Source: Apostichopus japonicus (lineage: Eukaryota; Echinodermata; Holothuroidea; Aspidochirotida; Stichopodidae). Taken from it: a DNA stretch of 64,000 bases. Below the pieces are notes generated by a model, which worked only from the letters and a program-made list of their open reading frames with translations, was not told the origin of the DNA and did no database searches. This document shows positions 11,829 through 24,585 of this stretch, in pieces; the stretch's first letter is position 1, and every line of letters starts with the position of its first letter. The position numbers and the translations under genes are program-made. The stretch is taken from assembly GCF_037975245.1 (NCBI RefSeq), contig NC_092566.1, forward strand, positions 7,668,001 to 7,732,000, read 5' to 3'.

Positions 11829-14800
11829 CTGAATAACAAGTAAAAATACATAATAATAATAAAAAATTATGTGCTATCGTCTTTAAGACTCTCACGTGCA
11901 ACATCGGGTTTTTTTGGGGGGGGGGGATGGGTGGGGGGTTGGATTGGTTGAAAATCAGGTTTTAAAGGTCTTGTTAAAGTGTTATAATAACATTGGTGAC
12001 ACACTGAGTTAAGTATTTTTTTTATTCTAAATTATTGAAATTAGGCATCTTGTAAAAAGTCATAACTCACACTGCGCATGCCCTTGTTGTGTATGTATAG
12101 TACGGTCTCAAGCTATAAGAACACGATCCTCATGGAATGTTACACCATAAATACTTTTGTTTCTCATATAGAAATAATTATACGCTTTGTTCAAAAATGA
12201 AATCACCGATAACTCGTATTTGTGGTTAGCGCCCTCTGACAATCCTTTCTCACTGCCCACTGCAGAAACACTGGATATTGCTATGTAAACTGCAATGATG
12301 TCCTCGATCTTTTAACAACTTTTTTCGAATACCATTTATCAATACTTTATCAAGTTTTCTTCATTGTTTCTTTAAGATCATATGATTGTATATGTTATAT
12401 AGTACCACTGCGTTGTACCATCTTCGCGGAGATATCGGACACATGGTAGTAGGTGTGGTTGTGGGGGTGGGTGGGGGGGGGGGGGAGGATCGGGAAATCT
12501 TACCTCTATAGCCCCATCCTGTGATATAGCATTCTGTACCGGCCTTGAATTCTCTTTTGTTTGGCAGACAGGCTGGTAGTAAGTCGCTGGTGAATTTGAT
12601 AGGGTTTCTCTCGTCAACCTTCAGTTTAATCACTGCGATGTCATTCTTCAATGTAGACGCATCGTAGTTAGGATGCATGAACATACACTCAATGTTGATG
12701 TCTTGTTCGTGGGCTTCGATTTCGTTTAGGTAGTGATCTCCGATTCGAACGATAAGATCAGATGGACCGTATCTGGAACGGATTAAAGGATTAGAGGGTT
12801 AATTTAAATTTATCTATAAAAGTATATTAATTAAATCTGATAACCTCTATTGAATGAGTAAACTGTCGACCATCTAGCCCCCCCCCCCTCCCCCCAAAAA
12901 AGACCAGAGAAGCTCAGAAATGATACTGGGAGGAACAATAATCGTTTGCTGTAGGCAGGGGGGGGGGGGGAGGAAGGCATGAGAGGGACAGAAGAGAGTA
13001 TGAACCTAATAAGCTTGAGCAATTTTCATTGTAAAAGCAACATGGGTTATCCGGAATGAGCGGAAGGCGTATCAAATAGATTATGCCAGCATAAAGTATT
13101 TTAGCTGGTTTTTTTTAAGGTTTTCTTTTTACCAAACCAGAGCATTCCCATCCAAATACCCTCAGACGTGGTTACTCCACCAACGAAACCTAATGCTTGC
13201 CTTGAAATCTCGGTATGGATATTTAAATGCTGGACTAGATTTGGAGGACTATAGAGTAACAAACACATACAAACATATTTGATATTTTGCCTGTGCTTTT
13301 CAACGACCAAAATAGCGTCAAAATCATAAAAGGCGATAAAACTTACAAACTTCTACTTGTTTGGATGTATATACTTACTCTCCATCTTGCCCTCTGATGC
13401 AATGTCCAGCAGTGATCACGTGCCTATCACTAAGGAGAGTGGCGCCACATATCAACTCTCTATCCTCTTTACGTAGTATCTGTACCATCCACGGCCATCT
13501 TGTTTTAGTACTGAGACCCCCCACAATTCGTCCTCGGGCAACCATTTCATCCTTGGGTCGCACACCACATTGAAACACTGAAGATAGAGGTGAAAGGAAA
13601 AGGCGTGACTATAGAGGACTTAAAAATTGAAAGGGTATTCAGTATTGCATCTAAAATGTGCCAGAACGGTTAACCCTATAGTCAAAATCCCGGTCGAAAG
13701 TCATCGGCTACTGCAATCAAAAGTTTGTCAAATTGAACTAGTTTGCTATGTCTGGGAAGATGTTTCATCCTCCATACAGGAAAGTCCAATTGTTTGGAAA
13801 CCAGTAGCAATTTTAACAAGCTAAGGTTGGGGGGAGAGGGTGGGTTTAGGGGGTGGGGGAGGGGAGGGACAATACTCTGATTATTAAAGGAGGTAGGTTG
13901 TTTTCATTTAAGAGAAAGTTTGACGTATATGCAACTTTAAAGGGGATATCCGGCTTTTGATTATTTCATAAAGTTGCTGAACTTGTGTGATTACATTTCA
14001 TGAACGTACATTAAAAACAACAGAGTAAAGGTAAGTGGTATCGTCATGGCAAGTGGCTTCAGAATGTCCTTTTGGGTTGGGGAGGGTGCACAAGGTGGTA
14101 CAAGAAATGTTAAGGAAAGGCACAATATTTGTTCCCCCGTTTCGTGAAATGTTTATACAAATGGTGCTGGCACAAATAAAAAGGGGGGGGGGTGGGTTAC
14201 AGTACTCTGCATGGGAAGGCGTGGCGTTCTTCGTGCCAACCTGACTACGGACCTGCTATGACCCTAACAAGACAAGAAGGCCGATAATTTTAAGGTAGAA
14301 TACCACGAACCTGATTTTACGTCATTTTCTGTTAGAGAGGATGGCAATAAACCCATGGGCGCACTGCTCTCTTGTAAACTCAATGGCGCAGGAGCACGCA
14401 GTGAAGCAATGCGCGGTGACAGAAAACGAGCGCGTTGTACTTCAGTTGTGGACCAATCATCTTCCTGGTTGACATTTTCAGCCATGACGTCACCACTAGC
14501 TTCCACCAATGGTTCTGTGGTTATGGTAGATGAGATCATATCGCCATTCTGTGAATGTTAAACAAGAAAGGAGTACGTAAAATATATGTTAGGTTCGATT
14601 CTCAATTTTCGATGACGCAGCTATATTTTCTTGCATTATTCCTATATAATATACTGTATAATCAACGAAACTGTTGTATTTAACGTTTCATCATAAATAT
14701 ATATTTATTTGTACGAGCAAGCTCCTTAAAATAATACCTTGCCTAGGACTTTCATTGAACCCCGTACCAAAATGTCTAAGTCTTCCCACCAGTTATTAGT

Positions 14801-15726
14801 ATATTTTCCGTTGGTCATAGTCAAACCCCACAACCGAACGTCCGTCCGTTACGGATTACCTTTAGCTTCGTGAAGCAGTGACAAAGGTAATTCAAGGAAC
14901 GCCGATTCGTGAGACTGACTGTACATGTAGGGTTCACGAAAAGTTGAAGCGTTTAGGGATAACTTTCTCGCCGCTCAAAGGTAAAAGTTACAATGAGGAG
15001 TGAGTTTACTGATATTTGACCCTCAAAATATAGAATTCAAGGATAAACATTGTCTATAAATAAACAATGGTGGTGCTATCCTTTATTTTTAATGAGTTAG
15101 TTGAAAAAATTCCGAAAAAATTCTGGAAAAATTGGAGTTTTAAATTAAAATGTCATGATCGCATATATACCCCCACCATATATAACAACTCTGAAGTTTA
15201 TCTTATTTACAGGGTTCACCAAAAGTTGAGGCGTTTAGGGATAACCTAATTCTCGCCGCTCAACGGTAAAGTTACAATGGGGAGTGAGGTTCCTGATATT
15301 TGACCTTCAAAATAAAAAATTCAAGGATAAATATTATCCATAAATGAACAATGGTGGTGCTATCATTCTTTTTTTTAATGAGTTATTTGAAAAAAAATCC
15401 GTAACAATTGTGGAAAATTGGAGTTTTCACTTCAGATGACATGACCTAATATAATAGCCCATCATAACAACTCTGAAGTTTATGTTAGTTAGTTAATTAG
15501 TAAAAAAGTATTTTAAGTACAAAAATTGTTAATTTGAAAAACAAATGCAGATAGCTCATAAAGGCTGTTTTAATTAAGTTAAAAAAAATAAATAAAAAAT
15601 AAAATAAAAAATAAAAAAACAATTGGTGAAATCGTTTTCAAAACTTACCGTCGATTCGAGAGGCAGGGCTGAAATTCTTCTTCCTCCTCCCAAGCACAAC
15701 GAAATAACAACAAAAATCAGAAACAT
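11467..15726 (-). CDS. Secreted trypsin-fold (S1) serine protease, complete five-exon gene
   Basis: Join, in transcription order: 15726-15649, 14548-14311, 13577-13379, 12772-12504, 11828-11467. The exons total 1146 nt, giving 381 residues plus stop, and all four splice phases agree. Seen: a hydrophobic signal peptide (about residues 1-20); a propeptide; activation site R122 before IVGG; His in TAGHC (H164); Asp in NDIA (D216); Ser in DSGGP (S322). D316, six residues before the serine, predicts cleavage after Lys/Arg. C109 in the propeptide and C240 (PACLP) match the disulfide that in chymotrypsin-like enzymes keeps the propeptide attached after activation. Odd: the residue before D321 is K320 where the family has glycine (Gly193, chymotrypsin numbering). 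C201 and C379 are extra cysteines that might pair. It probably acts outside the cell in digestion, immunity or the body wall; the sequence does not say which. Confidence 0.93.
11829..12503 (-). other. Protease intron 4
   Basis: This is a 675-bp intron with a G-rich tract just after its 5' donor (12458-12487) and another near 11911-11935. I see no other gene in it. Confidence 0.8.
12504..12772 (-). CDS. Protease exon 4: catalytic aspartate
   Basis: The acceptor is ...CCGTTCCAG and the donor is AGAG followed by GTAAGA. It encodes the RIGDHYL segment, HPNYD, catalytic NDIAVIKL (D216), PACLP (C240) and ITGWGY. The frame joins exons 3 and 5 through split codons for Glu172 and Asp262. Downstream of the donor is a G-rich tract (12458-12487), where an unspliced open frame continues as meaningless proline-rich sequence. 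Confidence 0.93.
12773..13378 (-). other. Protease intron 3
   Basis: This is a 606-bp intron with a C-run near 12881-12894 and a G-run near 12959-12971. Nothing else is recognised. Confidence 0.8.
13379..13577 (-). CDS. Protease exon 3: activation site and catalytic histidine
   Basis: The acceptor is ...CTATCTTCAG and the donor is GGAGA followed by GTAAGT. It encodes C109, the activation sequence ARGR/IVGG, and ICGATLLSDRHVITAGHC, with catalytic H164 and the C149-C165 pair that corresponds to the Cys42-Cys58 bridge. It carries 2 leading and 2 trailing bases around 65 full codons. Confidence 0.93.
13578..14310 (-). other. Protease intron 2
   Basis: This is a 733-bp intron containing G-rich patches at 13827-13868 and 14181-14195. 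Nothing else is recognised. Confidence 0.75.
14311..14548 (-). CDS. Protease exon 2: propeptide
   Basis: This exon of 79 codons plus one base covers residues 27-105. The acceptor is ...CATTCACAG and the donor is TCAG followed by GTTCGT. The peptide is rich in Ser, Thr, Glu and Ala and matches no domain I recognise: no CLIP, CUB, kringle or SRCR cysteine pattern, and no cysteine at all. The phases on both sides fit exons 1 and 3 exactly. That fit is the main evidence for including it, because the peptide itself is not family-diagnostic. Confidence 0.72.
14549..15648 (-). other. Protease intron 1
   Basis: This is a 1.1-kb intron. Most of it (14928-15490) is a two-copy tandem duplication, described separately, followed by A/T-rich low-complexity sequence at 15580-15620. 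Confidence 0.72.
14928..15490. repeat. Two-copy tandem duplication, period about 283 bp
   Basis: Both copies begin with AGGGTTCAC followed by AAAAGTTGA, then GCGTTTAGGGATAAC, and end near AACAACTCTGAAGTTTAT. The second copy starts near 15210. They differ by scattered substitutions and small indels, so the duplication is not very recent. It lies wholly in protease intron 1. Confidence 0.85.
15649..15726 (-). CDS. Protease exon 1: start codon and signal peptide
   Basis: The ATG at 15726 opens 26 codons (MFLIFVVISLCL...), a typical hydrophobic secretion signal followed by GGGRRISALP. The exon ends in phase 0 at ACG followed by GTAAGT. The frame stays open upstream only from a GTG, so the internal ATG is taken as the start. 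A TATA-like sequence about 55 bases upstream supports this position. Confidence 0.8.
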
Positions 15727-15776
15727 TTTAGTTGATGTTTGGCCTTGATCAATCACGTCGAGTATAATTACGTAAC

Positions 15777-15792
15777 CTATATACTATATTTC
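15777..15792 (-). promoter_or_regulatory. Candidate TATA box of the protease gene
   Basis: On the minus strand the sequence reads AAATATAGTATATAGG, about 55-65 bases upstream of the ATG. This would put transcription start near 15747 and leave a 5' leader of about 20 bases. Position and motif are suggestive only, because the surroundings are AT-rich. Confidence 0.3.
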
Positions 15793-18165
15793 ACTTTCTG
15801 TCAGATAAATACCAAACGAAATTAAAACTTTTTTCAATTAAATAAATTATGATTTCGAATTCACTTTCTTTCTCTCTTTGCTTTGAAGTCTTTCCGTGTC
15901 TGTATATTGCTTGATTCTGGTTTGACATCCAATCAATCGTACCTTTTTATCTGTTTTGGGGGGCTTATCAGCTATCCGCCGATCACAACGAGTTTCCAGG
16001 AACCTTCCACCTAAGCAGAGATTATTAACGTGAAATAGTATCCGGTATTTGGTACAGGTGAGTAGTGGGTTGTCACGTCACCAAATGGGTAATAAGAATC
16101 ATTCGAAGTATTTATTTAGAATTATTATTAAGAAATGACATACATAGACAATTATAGTAATGTATAAAATGTTGAGGTAAGTGTCAGAAATAGTTTAAAT
16201 AATGCTGAACAGGTTTTTTTGTGTGTTAAATACGAACGTAGAGACGTTAACCTTTGTAAGAGGGATTTTAGTATCGGTACATTGAGATTTGTAGCCGGTG
16301 TGATTCACGTTGTGCGTGGTGGTCGTACGTATATGACTAACACATTAATTGAACCAAGCCCTTCAGGCTGTTGCAAATAAAAAAGTGCGATAAACTAAGA
16401 ATGAATCTATATATACTAATGACGTCATTACACTCCAGCAGACCTTTGGCCGAACCATGTGGCGCACCAAGGCAGTGTAGTTTCCATAACAACTCCCTGC
16501 AGGTAACAACTCCCTGGTAACAACTCCCTGGTAACAACTCCCTGGTAACAACTCCCTGGTAGTACTTACGTTTTTATATCCCGGTAGAGAACCCCCCCCC
16601 CTCCCCAAACAGCTGCGGCAATGACGTGTAAATAGTCGCTCATGATTGGTCGGAAACGTTACGTCATTACCATAGAAACCTTCACTTCGATGTTACCAAA
16701 ATGTCTGCATCCAAAAAGGACCAACTTCCTCTCCACCACAAAATAATTCTTCCAAGGATATCAGTCATTGAGGACGGACACCCAGCATTCACCACCCCTC
16801 ATCCGAGCTTCAAATAGCTATTTTTGTGAGAGGCTAAAAAGTTATGGGGAGGGGTGGGGGGCGGGACATAACTGTATCTGTGCTTTGGTATTAGATGAAG
16901 TATTATACACCTGGTAGCTATTGGCCATTGTAGTCATGGTTACAAAGTAAGTCCAAGGTCACTCCGTGGTGGGGAGGTTGCAATCAGGAGACACGTGGTA
17001 GCAAGGTCATCAAGAGGCATCGGTGTAAGGTGTGGGAGGGTGGGGGGGGGGGTAAGGATGAACAACCAAAGTATAAAGGGAGGAAAAGGGTTGTAAAGCA
17101 GAGTTTCACGGGGGAAGTAACCTCTCAAAATATTTGATGACGTAAACAATTCCAAGGTATTTTATAGGTATTCTTAGTTTAAGGATCCATGGTCATTGTA
17201 TATTATCTTGTTTCATGATCGCACAGAATATTGTTTTTTCTGCAAAGGATGTATATGTCTGCCAAGGTCATTAGCATATACATGCATTACCACATATGGT
17301 AATGCATACGTTCAGAAGTAAACGAATCATTTCGAGTGTCTTCCCTGACGAAGTTAAAGGTTATCAATATAGAGCTCTCCAAGTAATTTAAAAAAAAAAT
17401 GGCCACGTTTATGCTCGATATTAAACCTGTTATAACGGTATTTAGCCTCTATGACGGCCACCCACAGAGCACATTTTGTCACAAAACAACAATAACAACA
17501 ACAAAACAAATACTACCAACAAAAACAACATTTGGAAAAATCTAACTAACAACAGTCTCTATAATGAATATAATGAGCAAAATGTTAAAGAAATTGAGTT
17601 TTGACTCTTTTTCTTCAATATTTTTGAAGTTTTTTAAATTGACAACAATGAAATCTTAACTGCTGTTAATTTGTTATAGCAACCTTTAACATGTTAAAAG
17701 GTCGGGTAATACCGATACATTTGATTCAAAAGTGTCGACTGCGAATTCTGTAAGAATGGATCCGATTTCGTTATTATCATCCAACTATCAACGTATCCGC
17801 TCGCAAATATCCATAAGGAAATGTTACTGTTTGTGATGGATATATGCGTAGGAATTGATGCATCCTTTTGTTCACGGAAATGGTTTATGTTTCGGATATA
17901 CCCTAAATATTTAAGCCTAAGTATATATGATACAGTGGTATTATTTTCACACCCTTATGAATAATTATTTCGGTAAAAGCATGCTTCATATCGATGAGCA
18001 ATGTTTACATATTGAGTAATGCTTATCGTGCTTAAATGTGGAACAGAGAATAGCAAATCTGTATAGGAATGAATTGCAAAGGCGTTAAAAAAGTACTTAT
18101 GATAATTTTTATGAATATTCATTAGCGTGAAAAACGTGTAGCCTATATATTTTCCGAAGTTGATA

Positions 18166-18168
<3 letters not shown>
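15793..18168. other. Intergenic, no gene recognised
   Basis: Upstream flank of the protease. It holds a 14-bp minisatellite (16486-16562), G-runs near 16850 and 17041-17052, and an inverted repeat at 17282-17307 with 10-bp arms ATGCATTACC. Confidence 0.55.
16486..16562. repeat. 14-bp minisatellite
   Basis: About five tandem copies of TAACAACTCCCTGG, nearly identical. Confidence 0.92.

Positions 18169-18216
<48 letters not shown>
18169..18216. repeat. (AT)n microsatellite
   Basis: Uninterrupted AT dinucleotides for about 48 bp. Confidence 0.97.
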
Positions 18217-18220
<4 letters not shown>

Positions 18221-21200
18221 GAAAATTGGGTGAGTGTCATCGCCGATGAATAATCATATAACAAAGTACACATCAAGCTGATCAAACTAATGTGAAAAAC
18301 AATTAAAGCTTGTATAATAATTAGGTCTATGTTAACAAATTCTCCGGCAAATATTTGTTTTATTGCCGAAAGAATTTTTTTTTTGAACTTTGGTATTATT
18401 TCAAATAGTTGATTGATGAGTGTCGATTCTGAGTGTTTGACGTTTATTTAATGTTTGTCTGTGATGCTTGTTCTTAACAGATGCTTTTGTTTTTACTGTG
18501 AATCCGTCTGTCTGTCTGTTTGTCTGGCTGTGCAAATACAACAGTGTCTGAGTGTTACACACGTTTTATAGGTCAAAATCTAGCGATATTGCAACTATGT
18601 TCCGAGGTTATTAAAACAACTGATTATATTCTCTGCAAACCCAGGAGACCAAATTTATCATCGCTTTCATTTGAATTGGTCAATGAATGAACAACTATCC
18701 TACTAGATACGTTGGTTCACGATGGCACTGCGCATGTTCGAAAAGCTGTACCCATACGTCAACCCCTGCCCCTCTCCCTCCCCTCCCCAACGACCCACAT
18801 CTTTCAAGAAGAAAGAAACGCGATTGTATACATTATCGCATTCATCGGAATTTTGACGACATATATTATTCCTACTAATAATTATAAATATTCCTTGTTT
18901 TGTTGTTTTTAACATACTATTATTATGTCATTTTTATGTCTACTTAATTTAAGTTTTTAGTTAGTGACATTGCTTACCGATATTTTACAAGCGAGTCAGG
19001 CATGCGTAATGCCATACAGTATAGCTAAGGTATTTAATCTTCATCCGATTATCCCACATCTTCGCTAGGAAATCTCCATAGAAATTGTTTTTCCCTTGTG
19101 AAGGATATGTGCGAAGGATGTGTGTTGTTTTGTTCATGGAAATGAACTTTCAATCGGATATACCCTTTACAATTTAAGCGTTTTACAGTAAGGTGTAAAC
19201 ACTTCCCTAAGATGTTGATTTAGTACCCTTGCAAAATTACGTTATATCTAAAATTAGATATTAACGTCATTTTCCTATTGTGGTCCAAATTTCAGTTCAT
19301 CTTTACCAGGTCTCTGACTTGGTAATGTGATATGTTTGAATTCTTATTCATGTGACTGAGAAATACCGACGCTTTTCCAATTAAAAAGACGATATGCCTA
19401 GCTTTTCTATGTACAGCACAATCTACCCTTAGCAACCAAATATAAAAGAATGTCACCGCGCTAAATTTGCCACGCAACGAAACTCGTAATTTCTATTGTA
19501 GTCGTCAAATGTAACGTCACTAAAAAGCTAGAAGTGAACCAATAAGAGGTGAATAAAAAGTAAAATGTAATTTTTAAAAGCCCACAGAATTAACATATAA
19601 CAGGCTCAATCTCAGATTTCCTTGCGCGACGACTATTCGATAAGAAACTATGACATGCGAACTTCACTATTATTCTCGAAATAATACTTCAGATCACTGT
19701 TTCCGCTGTCAAACATCATGGTGTGGCCCTCGTTGTCAAATGTAAACAACGTCACTATGACGTCAGCACCTTTTAGTGATTTTCTTTGCAGTCAACCACC
19801 ACGCATTTTTAACATGTTTGTTTGTCGTTCCCACTTGGGAGTATTCCAACGTTATTTTGGTATTTTCTTGTTATAATTTTATGTTCGAAATTTATCGATA
19901 TCTCCCTGAAAAAGAACGAATGTTTTGTAAAGGCGTAAGCATATTTTGATATGTAAATTAATGTCAATATAGGTCAAGGTCATCAAAACGACCGTTTAAC
20001 GCGAACACACACTTGCATGTATAGGGTAATTAAAAAAAACAAACAAATTATAGCCTGGTTTATGAAATGACTTCCTTAAATTCCTTCGGAAACAGCTTAT
20101 TACTTGCAGTCGATTGCTTTGGCAGTAAAGCATGTCTTTTGCGAATATCTTATTTGATATAGTTTCCGATTGTAACCTAGGATGTGTGAATAAATTCTTT
20201 GGTTAACCATATTCTTAGATCAACGTTCCCGACCTGATCGGTACTGAGGGACAGGAGTAAAGGGTTTCTAACTTAACCGGAAAATTATATACGTCATGAC
20301 ACAATTAACTAATACAACATGTGTTACATAATGCGCTTTTTTTTGTGTGCATAAAGTGCATGTTGACTGTTCACGGGTCGTTCTATAAATATCAAGGCTT
20401 GGATAATGAAAGGAAAAAAAGTTAATACCGGTATCACGCTAGTGAGTGACGTTATTTTCAGCACTGTAGCGATATCCAACAGGCGTTTCCATGGTAACGT
20501 GGTCAAGGTGACATTGCGGGGTGCATCGTCAAAAATATAATTCGAAGTAAAATCCCATATAGTGATGTCATTTCAAAACTGTTACTACAATTTTTCTGTT
20601 ATATGACCCCCTACGGACCAACGAAGTTTCCAGTATTTTATTAATTTTCCATTTATTTATTTTTATAGAAAGTTTACCCATCATATCGAGGATCGCTTAA
20701 AATAAATATTGCAATCAATTAAACTTAACTAGTCTATAATATGAAACATTGAGCTACATATATGTAAGTGTATTTGGTGGATGAAGAAAAAAACGCTACA
20801 ATTTTTGTCGAAGTTAATAGCTTAGAAAATACCAGTAAAAGTGCCAGACTTTTGCTTCGGATGGTTCTCTGATGTCACATTGACGAAAGAAGGAGATATT
20901 TTGCCCTGCAGCAGAATTTGTAAATCATATTTTAGGCTTGCAGATCTATTTTTTGATCAGGGCCACAACCCCTTCATGGGAAGTCATGGATCCACCCCCT
21001 GTGTAGGATACCAGCTTTACAACTTTTTATTTAATTTTAAATTTTATGGAATGCTTTCTGACGTCATAAAAACTATGGTCCCCTTACGAGTAATCGAGTT
21101 GACGATGGTACTGCAATTCCAATAATAAAATAATAATAATAATAACCAAACCAAAGCAAAACCCGCATTTTATAAATTTAAGTAGATTAGTCACTTCTTC

Positions 21201-22739
21201 AACAACCACAATGCAAGCCCGATGACGTTGCAGAATTTGATGAATTAAACTACAAATAATGCTCCTACATTGACGGAAGAACCAATAAATTGAATCTGTT
21301 GGGAATCAACCTTTCATACATGTGATTTTTACTACCCTTTATCGAATAATATTACACTTTTGCGTTGCCTTGTTTTTCCTAGTAAAAATGAGGGTTATGG
21401 AAAGATCAAAAGTTGGATAAATTATTGTATGCCAAACTGAAAAGCAACAATACCGCCTGGTTTTAATTATGAAAATAAGCATTTCGTATGTAGAAAAGGG
21501 GAAACAATTTAGTAGTTTTTCACCAATTGGGAGTGACGTTCCACTTCTTACCCCCCCCCCCCTCCACCCCACCCCACCCCACCCCGTCTTCATCGTCCCT
21601 GGGTAATTGAAACATCCAAAACCCCAACCGTTACTTAATAAGGTAACTACTTGAAAGGTTTGCAAATGAAAATAATAACATCGACAACAAGAAACATACA
21701 TAAACAATTTACATCTGATTTGCTGTTACGGTTAAAGGTATATATTTCGGTATATTACGGTTATTACGATTAATAAATCGCTAATTAGGATCAGTCAAAC
21801 CTTGTAACCTTCGTGATATCGTGTTTTATATTCAAGTGTAAGTTTACCCTTCATTTTGAAACAGTATAATAATAATTAAAAAAAATAGTCACGTGAATTA
21901 AGGATATGCATATGCATATCATTCCGCTTTGATATTATATGATCACTGTCATATTACTTGGTTTGTTTACAAGTTTACTTGATTTTTCAAGTTTTTTTCA
22001 GTGTTCGTTTCAAATAATCTTAGGCTCTAACACAACTTAAATTAACTTTCGAATTAAAAAAATATGCAGGTGTAACTGAATATTACGTAATCGAATCCGA
22101 TAATCCTGACCAGAAGTCTCAGCAAAATTGATCAATTCCAATGAAACTATCAACAATCTAGTGAAGGTGGAAAAGTGATATTAAAAGAAATAATCATTTA
22201 TAGGTTTCGCCAAAACTAACCCTTGTTTCATTTGCTGACGTCAGTTCGGTTAGCTAGTTCCACCCACAATACGGTTTGCTTCCGGTCAGTCTTATTATTT
22301 CACAGTAAAGGGACGAAAACTGGAAATAATTCATTTACGATGACATTTTTGCTAAAGTGATAACCAATAGGTCATTTTTCCTTTTAAGTAACATCTCTTT
22401 TTTTATGAATCAGTAATGTCTGTTTTCAAAACACTGCCGTCTGCCAAAACTTCCCGCTCATTTCCGCCGTGGCCACCTGGGGATCCAAGCATGGATGTCT
22501 ATTAGTATTACCAAGATAGATTCATGATCTAAGTATTAACGAAACTGTATAATCAAAGTCATCTGCATTGGAGGTTGCAAAGAGATGAGGGAGGAGAAGG
22601 GGAGGGGGGGGCTGATAGTTTTTCTTTGGTCATTGGAGAGACCCTCGAATAATTCTAGACTTGAGTTGTCATAACGTTAATCTTTACTTTAGGTTTAGGG
22701 ATGGGACAGGATTTGATATAGTGGTTGGGGTTGGGACGG
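18217..22739. other. Intergenic, no gene recognised
   Basis: AT-rich, with C-runs at about 21551-21562 and a perfect 18-bp palindrome GATATGCATATGCATATC near 21903-21920. The stretch 19035-19180 resembles 17758-17912 (shared GGATATACCC and TTGTTCA.GGAAATG phrases), a dispersed repeat pair. Confidence 0.55.
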
Positions 22740-24585
22740 GGAAAGTATGGCAAGGAAAGGGATGGGAAGGGAAAGGAAGGGATGGGAAGGGATGGGAAGG
22801 GATGGGACGGGATGGGAAGGGATAGGAAGGGATGGGAAGGGATAGGAAGGGATGGGAAGGGATAGGAAGGGATGGGAAGGGAAGGGAAGGGAAGGGAAGA
22901 GAAGGGAAGGGACGGGAATAGAAGGGATGGGAAGGGAAGGGATGGGAAGGGACGGGAATAGAAGGGACGGGAAGGGATGGGAAGGGATAGGAAGGGATGG
23001 GAAGGGATAGGAAGGGATGGGAAGGGAAGGGAAGGGAAGGGAAGAGAAGGGAAGAGACGGGAATAGAAGGGATGGGAAGGGAAGGGATGGGAAGGGACGG
23101 GAATAGAAGGGACGGGAAGGGATGGGAAGGGATAGGAAGGGATGGGAAGGGATAGGAAGGGATGGGAAGGGAAGGGAAGGGAAGGGAAAGGAAGAGAAGG
23201 GAAGGGACGGGAATAGAAGGGATGGGAAGGGATGGGAAGGGAAGGGATGGGAAGGGACGGGAATAGAAGGGACGGGAAGGGATGGGAAGGGATAGGAAGG
23301 GATGGGAAGGGAAGGGAAGTGACGGGAATAGAAGGGATGGGAAGCGATGGGAAGGGAAGGGAAGGGAAGAGAAGGGAAGGGAAGGGACGGGAAAAGAAGG
23401 GACGGGAAGGGACAAAGAAGGGACGGGAAGGGACGGGAAAGAAGGGATGGGAAGGGATGGGAAGGGATAGGAAGGGATGGGAAGGGATAGGAAGGGATGG
23501 GAAGGGAAGGGAAGGGAAGAGAAGGGACGGGAATAGAAGGGATGGGAAGGGATGGGAAGGGAAGGGAAGGGAAGGGAAGAGAAGGGAAGGGACGGGAATA
23601 GAAGGGACGGGAAGGGACAAAGAAGGGTCGGGAAGGGATGGGAAGGGAAGGGAAGGGAAGGGAAGAGAAGGGAAGGGACGGGAATAGAAGGGATGGGAAG
23701 GGATGGGAAGGGAAGGGATGGGAAGGGACGGGAATAGAAGGGACGGGAAGGGATGGGAAGGGATAGGAAGGGATGGGAAGGGAAGGGAAGGGACGGGAAT
23801 AGAAGGGATGGGAAGGGATGGGTAGGGAAGGGAAGGGAAGAGAAGAGAAGGGAAGGGACGGGAATAGAAGGGATGGGAAGGGATGGGAAGGGAAGGGATG
23901 GGAAGGGACGGGAATAGAAGGGACGGGAAGGGACAAAGAAGGGACGGGAAGGGACGGGAAAGAAGGGATGGGAAGGGATAGGAAGGGATGGGAAGGGATG
24001 GGAAGGGATGGGAAGGGAAGGGAAGGGAAGGGAAGGGAAGGGAAGGGAAGGGAAGGGAAGAGAAGGGAAGGGACGGGAATAGAAGGGATGGGAAGGGATG
24101 GGAAGGGAAGGGATGGGAAGGGACGGGAATAGAAGGGACGGGAAGGGATGGGAAGGGAAGGGAAGGGAAGGGAAGAGAAGGGAAGGGACGGGAATAGAAG
24201 GGATGGGAAGGGATGGGAAGGGAAGGGAAGGGAAGGGAAGAGAAGGGAAGGGACGGGAATAGAAGGGATGGGAAGGGATGGGAAGGGAAGGGATGGGAAG
24301 GGACGGGAATAGAAGGGACGGGAAGGGACAAAGAAGGGACGGGAAAGAAGGGATGGGAAGGGATGGGAAGGGACGGGAAGGGAAGGAAGGGATGGGAAGG
24401 GACGATAAGGGACGGGAAGGGAAGGTAAAGAAGGGACGGGAAGGGAAGGAAGGGATGGGAAGGGACGATAAGGGACGGGAAGGAAAAGAAGGGACGGGAA
24501 GGGACGGGAAAGGAAGGGAGGGGAAGGGACAGGAAGTAAAAGAAGGGACGGGAAGGGACGGGACGGGATAGGAAGGGAAGGGATT
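22740..24585. repeat. Purine-strand pentamer array (GGGAA/GGGAT/GGGAC), 1.84 kb
   Basis: The array consists almost only of 5-bp units GGGAA, GGGAT, GGGAC and AGGAA with interspersed AGAAG, arranged in longer repeating blocks that include GGGACGGGAATAGAAGG. The plus strand is nearly all purine. The minus strand is nearly pure pyrimidine, so it has almost no stop codons in any frame. That explains open frames of up to 676 codons (PSLPIPSHPF-like), which are not genes. Confidence 0.97.

Noticed and set aside
23232-24571. Plus-strand frames rich in Gly, Arg, Lys, Asp and Glu
   Set aside because: They are translations of the same pentamer array.
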